A DNA stretch of 64,000 nt, from contig CBDUVZ010000002.1 in assembly GCA_965370805.1 (NCBI GenBank), positions 4,215 through 68,214 of the forward strand, in the 5' to 3' direction. This DNA is from CBDUVZ01 sp965370805. Lineage in GTDB: Bacteria; Hydrothermota; Tepidihabitantia; Tepidihabitantales; Tepidihabitantaceae. Positions 17,333 through 24,230 of this stretch are shown in pieces. How positions within the stretch are numbered: position 1 is the stretch's first letter; each line of letters opens with the position of its first letter. The translations under genes were made by a program, and so were the position numbers. Under the pieces are notes generated by a model. That model was not told the DNA's origin, did not search any database, and saw only the letters and a program-made list of their open reading frames with translations.

Positions 17333-18037
17333 ATGAGCCACAAGCCCGAGGTCGTCAGAGTGAAGGAATGCGGAATCCGGCGCATCATGGTGAAAACCGG
17401 ACTCCTGACCGAGAACGATAACCTGGTTGAGGCAGTACGTCGATTCGCCCGGCCGGTGCTGAAGCCCGGCGACATCGTAACGATTGCGGAGAGTCCGGTG
17501 GCCGTGATGCAGGGCCGGGCGATTCCGATTGACCGGATTCGGCCCGGCTTCTGGGCGAGTGTGCTCTGGCGCTTCGTGCGCAAAGTGCCGTACGGGATCG
17601 GGCTGCGGAGTCCGTGGTCGATGCAGTGCGCGATTGACGAGGTCGGCGTGCCGCGAATCCTCAAAGCGTCGCTTGCCGGGGCCTGGGGCAAACTGCGCGG
17701 CCGGCGCGGCGATTTCTACCGGGTGGCGGGCAAGCAGGCGGCGATGATCGACGCAGCTCACACATCGGGCGTGAAGGAGTTCTACGAGTGCGTCATCAAA
17801 GGTCCGGCGGACCCGGACGGCGTTGCCCGGGCAATGAAGGAAGCGACCGGATGCGAGTCCGCGGTCGTTGATGTGAATGATATCTTCGGATGCGCGGTGG
17901 TCGGCGCATCGGACGGCCTGGACGTCGAGCTGGTGAAACAGGCGCTGGCCGACAACCCCACGGGCCAGGGCGATGCGATGACGCCGCTGGTCATCCTCCG
18001 GCCTGAAGGACCATTGACCGGAATAACCCGACAGTAA
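17333..18037 (+). CDS. Coenzyme F420:L-glutamate ligase-like (CofE-like) protein
   Basis: A 234-residue protein resembling the CofE ligase domain, which adds glutamate to F420-0 in F420 makers. Seen are IMVKTGLLTENDNLVEAV, LKPGDIVTIAESPVAVMQGR and the C-terminal VVDVNDIFGC and DNPTGQGDAMTPLVIL. Many bacteria without F420 keep a homologue of unknown function, and nothing else for F420 synthesis is in this window, so the substrate is open. Start ATG 17333 has no ribosome site and lies 5 nt after a -10 box. deoC follows 70 bp later with its own promoter. Confidence 0.65.
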   Translation: MSHKPEVVRVKECGIRRIMVKTGLLTENDNLVEAVRRFARPVLKPGDIVTIAESPVAVMQGRAIPIDRIRPGFWASVLWRFVRKVPYGIGLRSPWSMQCAIDEVGVPRILKASLAGAWGKLRGRRGDFYRVAGKQAAMIDAAHTSGVKEFYECVIKGPADPDGVARAMKEATGCESAVVDVNDIFGCAVVGASDGLDVELVKQALADNPTGQGDAMTPLVILRPEGPLTGITRQ

Positions 18038-18046
18038 CCAGCTTCC

Positions 18047-18074
18047 TTGACAGCCTGCCCGGTCTGTCTAGAAT
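18047..18074 (+). promoter_or_regulatory. deoC promoter
   Basis: TTGACA (18047-18052), 16 nt, TAGAAT (18069-18074). The leader to the TTG start at 18108 is about 27 nt and includes GAGGATATC. Confidence 0.7.
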
Positions 18075-18107
18075 GGGACGCTCCAGCAAACCCATGAGGA
18101 TATCGTA

Positions 18108-18767
18108 TTGAACGGCATCGCTGAGATTATTGACCATACCCTGCTGAAGCCGGACGTCACGCCGGCGGCGATTGAACGGTTGTGTGCCGAGGCGAAGGAG
18201 TACGGTTTCTGCACCGTTTGCATCAACCCGTGTCATGTACCGCATGCGGTCCGGCTGCTGAAGGGCTCCGATGTCGGGGTATGCACGGTTATCGGGTTCC
18301 CGCTCGGGGCGACACTGACCAGGACCAAGGCACTTGCCACCGGGACTGCGGTCCGGGCCGGGGCCGATGAGCTGGATATGGTGCTGAACCTGGGTTGGCT
18401 CAAGAGCGGTGAGAACCAGGCAGTACTGGAGGATATTGAAGCGGTGGTTGAGGCAGCCCAGGGCAAACCGGTGAAGGTGATTATTGAAACCTGCCTGCTC
18501 ACCGCGGAGGAAAAGGAGAGGGCAACACGGCTGGTCTGTGACGCCGGGGCTGCATTCGTGAAGACATCCACCGGTTTCTCGTGCGGCGGGGCAACCGTTG
18601 ATGACGTGAAGCTTCTCACGAAGGTCGCGAACGGTGCAATCGGTGTGAAGGCCGCGGGCGGAATCAGGGACCTGGCGACCGCCCGGACAATGGTCAAGGC
18701 GGGCGCGACCCGACTCGGCACGAGTTCAGGCGTGAAGATAGTGGAAGAAGAGAAACACAAGCAATAA
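18108..18767 (+). CDS. deoC: Deoxyribose-phosphate aldolase
   Basis: A 219-residue class I aldolase splitting 2-deoxyribose 5-phosphate into glyceraldehyde 3-phosphate and acetaldehyde in nucleoside catabolism. Motifs are IDHTLLKPD at the N-terminus, ADELDMVLNLG, VIIETCLLT, FVKTSTGFS with the Schiff-base Lys (about residue 150) and IGVKAAGGIRDL with the second active-site Lys. TTG start at 18108 follows GAGGAT. The usual family length is 210-260, so it is complete. Confidence 0.95.
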   Translation: MNGIAEIIDHTLLKPDVTPAAIERLCAEAKEYGFCTVCINPCHVPHAVRLLKGSDVGVCTVIGFPLGATLTRTKALATGTAVRAGADELDMVLNLGWLKSGENQAVLEDIEAVVEAAQGKPVKVIIETCLLTAEEKERATRLVCDAGAAFVKTSTGFSCGGATVDDVKLLTKVANGAIGVKAAGGIRDLATARTMVKAGATRLGTSSGVKIVEEEKHKQ

Positions 18768-18826
18768 TGGATTGCGAATGGCGTTCAGCGATGCAGGAGC
18801 AGATGCCATTGGATGGCTCCGTGACG

Positions 18827-18862
18827 AACTCGGCGTTCGCAACTCGCAATTCGACATTCCCA
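18827..18862 (+). repeat. Heptanucleotide repeat upstream of kbl
   Basis: Five imperfect units of the TTCGCAA/TTCGACA type (CTCGGCG, TTCGCAA, CTCGCAA, TTCGACA, TTCCCAT) end 2 bp before the kbl ribosome site. Confidence 0.65.
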
Positions 18863-18875
18863 TAAGGAGGACTGA

Positions 18876-20126
18876 ATGGCATTCGGCAAAATGAAGGGGT
18901 TCCTTCAGGAAGAACTGAAATCGGTCAGGGAGGCCGGGCTCTTCAAGGAGGAACGGTATATCCTCGGCGAGCAGGCCGCGGACATCAGGGTTGAGTACCC
19001 GGAGGGCGCCAAGCCCGAGGACGTGTTGAACTTCTGCGCCAATAACTACCTCGGGCTGTCGAGTCACCCGGAGGTGATGAAAGCATCCAAGGAAGGTCTG
19101 GACAAGTGGGGGTTCGGGATGTCCTCGGTACGCTTCATCTGCGGCACCCAGGGCCTGCACCGGACCCTGGAGCAGAAGATAGCCGAGTTCCTCGGTATGG
19201 ACGATGCAATTCTGTATTCGTCCTGCTTTGACGCGAACGGCGGCCTGTTTGAGGCGCTGCTCACCAAGGAAGACTGCATTGTCACGGACAAGCTCAACCA
19301 CGCATCGGTGATTGACGGAATCCGGCTCTGCAAGGCCCAGCGCAAGATAGTCAACCATGCGGACATGGCCGACCTTGAGGCGAAGCTGAAGGAAGCCCGC
19401 GCCGACGGCGTGCGCTTCATCGTCATCGCGACCGACGGCGTGTTCTCAATGGACGGCGACATCGCCCGGCTGAACGAAATTTGCCCGCTGGCCGAGAAGT
19501 ACGACGCGCTGGTGATGGTCGACGACTCCCATTCGACCGGCTTCATGGGCAAGACCGGCCGCGGGACGCACGAGTACCGCGACGTGATGGGCAAGGTGGA
19601 CATCATCACAACCACGTTCGGCAAGGCGCTCGGCGGGGCGTCCGGCGGGTGCACTGCGGCGCGACAGGAAATCGTCGATATGCTGCGGCAGCGTTCCCGG
19701 CCGTACTTGTTCTCAAACAGCCTCGCGCCGGTGGTCGCCGCGGCGACGGTCAAGGTAATCGAGCTGTTGTCGGCGACGACCGAGCGGCGTGACAAGCTCG
19801 AAGCGAACACGAAGCATTTCCGCAAGGCGATGACCGATGCCGACTTCGATATCGTGCCGGGCGACCATCCAATCGTGCCGATAATGCTCTACAACGCCAA
19901 GCTGGCCCAGGACATGGCGAAGGACCTGTACTTCGAGGGCATCTACGTCACCGGGTTCTTCTACCCGGTGGTGCCCAAAGGCCAGGCCCGGATTCGGGTC
20001 CAGCTTTCCGCAGGCCACGAGAAAGAGCACTTGGATAAAGCGATTGCCGCGTTCACCAAGATCGGCAAGAAGTACGAAATCCTCGGCAAGACCAAGGACG
20101 AAATCATCGAGAAATACGGGCTGTAG
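18876..20126 (+). CDS. kbl: Glycine C-acetyltransferase (2-amino-3-ketobutyrate CoA ligase)
   Basis: A 416-residue alpha-oxoamine synthase that interconverts glycine plus acetyl-CoA with 2-amino-3-oxobutyrate (threonine breakdown). Marks: FCANNYLGLSSHPEV, SSVRFICGTQGLHR, DDSHSTGFMG (PLP ring Asp region) and the PLP-lysine motif TTTFGKALGGASGG. Start ATG 18876 follows AAGGAGG. No threonine dehydrogenase is adjacent. KBL-like and serine palmitoyl/8-amino-7-oxononanoate synthases share this fold; the full-length match to the KBL pattern (RPYLFSNSLAP) makes KBL most likely. Confidence 0.92.
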   Translation: MAFGKMKGFLQEELKSVREAGLFKEERYILGEQAADIRVEYPEGAKPEDVLNFCANNYLGLSSHPEVMKASKEGLDKWGFGMSSVRFICGTQGLHRTLEQKIAEFLGMDDAILYSSCFDANGGLFEALLTKEDCIVTDKLNHASVIDGIRLCKAQRKIVNHADMADLEAKLKEARADGVRFIVIATDGVFSMDGDIARLNEICPLAEKYDALVMVDDSHSTGFMGKTGRGTHEYRDVMGKVDIITTTFGKALGGASGGCTAARQEIVDMLRQRSRPYLFSNSLAPVVAAATVKVIELLSATTERRDKLEANTKHFRKAMTDADFDIVPGDHPIVPIMLYNAKLAQDMAKDLYFEGIYVTGFFYPVVPKGQARIRVQLSAGHEKEHLDKAIAAFTKIGKKYEILGKTKDEIIEKYGL

Positions 20127-20150
20127 CCCGGGATTCTCGACCAGAGCGTC

Positions 20151-20176
20151 GGGGCGCAGGCATCCGCCTGCGCCCC
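20151..20176. terminator. Hairpin between convergent genes
   Basis: An 11-bp perfect stem (GGGGCGCAGGC) with an ATCC loop lies between kbl and the LVIVD gene, 13 bp from the latter's stop. No T-run follows. Confidence 0.7.
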
Positions 20177-20189
20177 GCAGTCTTTCCGG

Positions 20190-23100
20190 CTACCGGTCGA
20201 GCAGCAGCACTTTGTGGGTTGAGGTCCGGTCCTCAGACCTGACCAGCAGGAAGTGGACGCCGGATGCCAAACCTCTGACCGGAAGATTCAGATTATGCTT
20301 CCCCGGGCCAAGCTGAGTCTTCGGGAAGGCTGTAACCTTCCGGCCAGCCGTGTTGTAGAGGCTGAAGGTAACGTCGCTGACGCTGGGGATTTCGACGGAG
20401 AGCCTGATGCGTCCACTCGTCACCGGGTTCTCCAGCAACCTGACTTTGTAGGCGTACAGTTCCTCGGTCGATGATTCCGCGATGCCGATAGGAAGAAGCT
20501 CGTATATCTGGAACCCGGCATAGTAGTCGGCTACGTAGATGTACGGGCTCACCGCAGCCACTCCGCGGGTTGAGCCTGGGGTGTTGTAGTAGCCGACTCC
20601 GTGCGGATTGACCGGGTCAGACACATCAATTACCCACAGTCCACCGGTTCTGCAGGCGACATGGGCGTACTGGCTATCGACTGCTACATCTACGGTGTAG
20701 CTCGAACCAGACCAGTGGCCGACGTCACAGGGATTTGTCGGGTCAGACACATCGATCATGTGCAGGCCGCCTCGATAGCTTGCGACATAGGCGTACCGGC
20801 CGCGAACCGCGACGCCTCTGGTGTCGGAAATCTGACAGTAACCAACCTCATGTGGATTTGCCGGGTCCGACACGTCGATTACCCGCAAACCAGCGTCGTC
20901 AGCAGCCACATAGGCGTAGTCGCCTTGCACTGCGACGCCTTCGGCATTGTCCGGGGTCTGACAAGACCCAACTTCCTGTGGATTCCGAGGATTGGATATG
21001 TCAATCACCCGCAAACCGGCGTCGTCAGCAGCCACATAGGCATGTTGGTTCTGGACCGCGACACTGTTGGCGTCATCCGGTGTAGTGCAGTAGCCCAAGG
21101 CTTGAGGATTTGCCGGGTCGGACACATCGACAATACCCAGCCCGGCATCGTCAGCCGCCAGATAGGCGAGCTGACCTATGACCGTCAGGCCGAACACTCT
21201 GTCCGGCGTGGAACAGTGTCCGACCTCTCGTGGTTTGGTGGAGTCGGCAAGATCAAGGATACGCAGGCCGTCATGGTAGTTGGCCAGGTAGGCGTAGTGA
21301 CCTGCCACCGCGACATCCCTGGTTCTATCAGGAACGTCGAACTGCCCGACGAGATGGGGGCCACGTGGGTCCGGTACGCTGACTACCCACAGGCCGCCGT
21401 CTTCGTCGGCAACGTACGCATGCGAGTCGAAAGCCGCCACGGCGCAGGCTGAGCCATCAAGCTGGCAATAGCCGACTTCACTCGGGCTTGCCGGGTCGGA
21501 CACATCCACCAACCACAAGCCGGCCTCGTAGTCTGCTACATAGGCGAACATGCCTCTGATTGCCACACCGAGGGCTCTGTCCGGTACCGGGCAACAGCCT
21601 GTCTCCCGAGGGTTTGCCGGGTCGGAGACATCTATCACCCGCAGTCCGTTCTCCCAGCTAGGAACATAAGCGAAGTCGCCCTCCACCCAGACGTCAGCGG
21701 CGTGGCTTGCAGTGGTGCACTGGCCGACTCTGTGCGGGTCTGTCGGGTCGGAGACATCAATCACCCGCAGGCCGTTCAAGTAGTCGGCAACGTAGGCGTA
21801 CTGTCCTTCGACCGCAACACCACAGGGGTCGTCAAAGGCATCACAGCGTCCGACCCCGGTCGGGTTTGCCGGGTCGGATACATCCACTACCCACAATCCG
21901 TCGGAGCAGTCAGTCACGTAGGCATATTGACCCTTGATCGCCACACTGGTGGCTTCCTCCGGGTCACGGCACCAACCGACCTCAAACGGCCCGGTTGGGT
22001 CAGTGATATCGATAACGCATAGTCCTTCCTCCTCGGCCGCCAGATAGGCATATCCGTTTTCCACGGCCACGCCCTGGACGAAACCCGGGATGTGGCAGGA
22101 ACCGACTTCATGTGGGTCGGTTGGGTCGGAGATATCGATCACCCGCAACCCCCAGTCCTCGTCGACGACGTAGGCGTACTGGCCCTGGAATGCGACATCA
22201 ACGGCCATGCCCGGAATCAAACAGTAGCCTACTTCCTGGGGGCCGGTCGGGCAGGACACATCGATTACTTGCAGGCCGTTCTGGTAGTCGGCGACATAGG
22301 CGTGCTGACCTGTAATCGCGACGCTCTGCGCGTCAACGATGTCCTCAAAGCAGCCGATCTCCACCGGTTCTCCCGGGTTCGACGCGTCGATGATTCGGAG
22401 GCCCTCGTCGCTGGCCGCTACGTAAATGTGCCAGCCAACGGCCTCGACGCCAATAGCGTCGCTTGGTGTTTCACAATGGCCGATTTCCCGTGGATTGGAG
22501 GGATCGGCGATGCTGATGACCCGCAGACCTTCAGCCAAGTCAGCTACGTACGCAAACCAGGCTGCGACCGTGACGTCACAGGCACAATCCTGTGTCTCGC
22601 AGACACCCACTTCGTACGGGTTTGACGGGTCCGATACGTCGACTACCTGCAGGCCTTCATTCCCACCGGCCACATAAGCATACTGGCCGCGAACCGCTAC
22701 TCCGTAGGCGTAATCTGGAGCAACGGCGGAGCCGACCTCGTGGGGGTGCACCGGATCAGACACATCGACCACGCAGAGGCCGGAGTTGCCGTTGGCCAGG
22801 TAGGCAAGGTTCCCCACAACCACGACTTCCTCGGTGTAGCTGCTCGTGCCGTGCCCACCGAGCCTCGTCGGTTCCGACGCTGATGAAACATCCCAGATAT
22901 CGAGCCCTGCGGATTTCGCCGCCACGTACAGCCTCTGTGTTGAGCTTTCGTAGAAGAGGCCCTTGACCACACCACGGGTACGGATCGGCTCACCGGTCTC
23001 TCGGGGTTGGTTGAGATTGGAAACGTCGAGGATATACACCGCGCCGCCGGACCCGCAGAACGCGAGTTGTCGGACGGTATCGACGGCGACCGCATAGCAC

Positions 23101-23210
23101 GGCCCGAACGGCCAGTTGCCGATGAATCTGACATTCAGGGAATCGCTGCCAACAGCCGTTCCACAGACCACCAGAATCAGGCCGAAAACCGCCAAGACTT
23201 TCTTCTTCAT
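20190..23210 (-). CDS. Secreted LVIVD-repeat beta-propeller protein with sorting domain
   Basis: A 1006-residue exported protein. The start is ATG 23210 after GGAGGT; the signal peptide is VLAVFGLILVVCGTAVG. About 20 LVIVD-type repeats of about 42-45 residues follow, each reading roughly YAYVADxxxGLRVIDVSDPxxP then a Cys-rich EVGxCxTPD turn, enough for two or three propellers. The last 85 residues (LLENPVTSGRI to KVLLLDR) are a type A sorting-like domain. The regular Cys in most EVGxC units is notable and could form disulfides in an oxidising outer compartment (inference). It has its own minus-strand promoter at 23323-23350. Confidence 0.88.
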   Translation of the reverse strand: MKKKVLAVFGLILVVCGTAVGSDSLNVRFIGNWPFGPCYAVAVDTVRQLAFCGSGGAVYILDVSNLNQPRETGEPIRTRGVVKGLFYESSTQRLYVAAKSAGLDIWDVSSASEPTRLGGHGTSSYTEEVVVVGNLAYLANGNSGLCVVDVSDPVHPHEVGSAVAPDYAYGVAVRGQYAYVAGGNEGLQVVDVSDPSNPYEVGVCETQDCACDVTVAAWFAYVADLAEGLRVISIADPSNPREIGHCETPSDAIGVEAVGWHIYVAASDEGLRIIDASNPGEPVEIGCFEDIVDAQSVAITGQHAYVADYQNGLQVIDVSCPTGPQEVGYCLIPGMAVDVAFQGQYAYVVDEDWGLRVIDISDPTDPHEVGSCHIPGFVQGVAVENGYAYLAAEEEGLCVIDITDPTGPFEVGWCRDPEEATSVAIKGQYAYVTDCSDGLWVVDVSDPANPTGVGRCDAFDDPCGVAVEGQYAYVADYLNGLRVIDVSDPTDPHRVGQCTTASHAADVWVEGDFAYVPSWENGLRVIDVSDPANPRETGCCPVPDRALGVAIRGMFAYVADYEAGLWLVDVSDPASPSEVGYCQLDGSACAVAAFDSHAYVADEDGGLWVVSVPDPRGPHLVGQFDVPDRTRDVAVAGHYAYLANYHDGLRILDLADSTKPREVGHCSTPDRVFGLTVIGQLAYLAADDAGLGIVDVSDPANPQALGYCTTPDDANSVAVQNQHAYVAADDAGLRVIDISNPRNPQEVGSCQTPDNAEGVAVQGDYAYVAADDAGLRVIDVSDPANPHEVGYCQISDTRGVAVRGRYAYVASYRGGLHMIDVSDPTNPCDVGHWSGSSYTVDVAVDSQYAHVACRTGGLWVIDVSDPVNPHGVGYYNTPGSTRGVAAVSPYIYVADYYAGFQIYELLPIGIAESSTEELYAYKVRLLENPVTSGRIRLSVEIPSVSDVTFSLYNTAGRKVTAFPKTQLGPGKHNLNLPVRGLASGVHFLLVRSEDRTSTHKVLLLDR

Positions 23211-23322
23211 CGTAACCTCCCTAATCATGGGGTCGGCGGGAATCCCGAGACAGTTGTCTCTGCTGTGGCACCCGAAGTAGTGCGCCGCAGAAGCCTCGGG
23301 GTTCCTATCCCTACCCTCAATC

Positions 23323-23350
23323 AGGATATGGGAGCAGCAACTGATGTCAA
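23323..23350 (-). promoter_or_regulatory. Promoter of the LVIVD gene
   Basis: On the minus strand TTGACA (23345-23350), 16 nt, TATCCT (23323-23328). Leader about 105 nt. Confidence 0.7.
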
Positions 23351-23413
23351 GGCATCGCCGCCCACCGCCAGCAGACTGGGTTTCAGTTCCCGGCGCGGGC
23401 CGATGCGGGCCTC

Positions 23414-23665
23414 CTGCTTCCGTTTCTGCCCCGGAACCTGACCGGCATACTTACAAACCACCTGGAATCGTGACTGACAGCGGTTCTGGCCGTAATCCTG
23501 GCATGGCTTCTGGATGTCAGGCTGCATAAGTATCTGAAAAGGCTGCTGGATACGACCTTGTCTGTATGGCTGGGGTACGTCCTCGTTGGGATTCTGTAAC
23601 CGATGCTGGCGGTTCATCTGGTTCGGCATCTGACCAGGGGGGTGACTTCCCTGGTGATTTAGATT
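23414..23665 (+). repeat. 12-nt periodic tract with CTG every 12 bases
   Basis: From 23414 to 23641 there are 19 units of exactly 12 nt. The first three bases are CTG in 16 units and CTT, TTG or CTC in the other three; the remaining nine bases are unrelated between units. Two GTG units follow. Read on the plus strand every fourth codon is Leu, but TGA (23471) and TAA (23597) break the frame; read on the minus strand every fourth codon is mostly Gln. No known element is recognised. Confidence 0.8.
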
Positions 23666-23803
23666 GCGGCTCTGCAATTTCCGACCTGGCAACCGTTAGT
23701 TTCCGGGTCCTTTCCGGCTCTATCTATGTAACGACACAGAAAGAAAGGTCGGGCCGGAGGAAACAAGCTGACAGATGGCTATGAAGAAAGGAGCTGATGA
23801 CTC

Positions 23804-24172
23804 ATGGCAGTTGATGCAGAGAAGAGAATCCGACATTGGGACCAGAAGTTCAAGACCGACCGGGTCAAGGCGTCGCTGGACGCGCTGCGGCCCGGGATGC
23901 TTGAGCATGTCAAGCAGGCGTTTGCCGCGCTTGTCGAGATGGAGACCCAGGTGAAGCAGGTGCTGGACGGGGCCGGCGTTCAGACCATTCTGTACGTCGC
24001 TTACCTGAACTTCGGCCGGCAACTGCACAAGTTGTCGCGGCAGAAGAACGTCTCGGGTCCGTCGTTTGCGCTGGCGGCCCAGGTGCTGCTGGATAAATGG
24101 GCAAGTCGCAGCCTGGACCCGGATGTGCTCGCCACAATCAGGAACGAAGTCTTCAATATCGGCCCGCCGTAA
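23804..24172 (+). CDS. Hypothetical protein, 122 residues
   Basis: Not recognised. The predicted product is alpha-helical and soluble, with no signal peptide: MAVDAEKRIRHWDQKFKTDR, then a helix LEHVKQAFAALVEMETQVKQVL and a C-terminal LAAQVLLDKWASRSLDPDVL. An AAAGGAG site lies 12 nt before the ATG, somewhat far. Codon use is like that of neighbouring genes, which supports real coding. It stands alone between the 12-nt tract and a terminator hairpin. Confidence 0.6.
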   Translation: MAVDAEKRIRHWDQKFKTDRVKASLDALRPGMLEHVKQAFAALVEMETQVKQVLDGAGVQTILYVAYLNFGRQLHKLSRQKNVSGPSFALAAQVLLDKWASRSLDPDVLATIRNEVFNIGPP

Positions 24173-24181
24173 AAGAAAGAG

Positions 24182-24211
24182 AGGAGCCGGCAACCCATGC
24201 TGCCGGCTCCT
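24182..24211. terminator. Hairpin between convergent genes
   Basis: An 11-bp stem (AGGAGCCGGCA) with an 8-nt loop, 9 bp after the small plus-strand gene and 19 bp from the stop of the minus-strand kelch-like gene. Confidence 0.65.
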
Positions 24212-24230
24212 GAAGGTCAGGCGGAACGAG

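Larger units (their letters stand above)
23211..23803. other. 593-bp gap with promoter and a 12-nt periodic tract
   Basis: From left to right this gap holds the leader and promoter of the LVIVD gene (to 23350), the 12-nt periodic tract (23414-23665), and an unremarkable stretch before the small plus-strand gene at 23804. No intact gene is supported: the minus frame 23692-23321 is open but starts with TTG and has odd Gln-every-fourth composition that mirrors the tract. Confidence 0.6.

Noticed and set aside
23321..23692. Minus-strand frame with Gln every fourth residue
   Set aside because: Not called as a gene: TTG start without ribosome site, and the pattern follows from the 12-nt DNA period. 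Kept as a finding instead.
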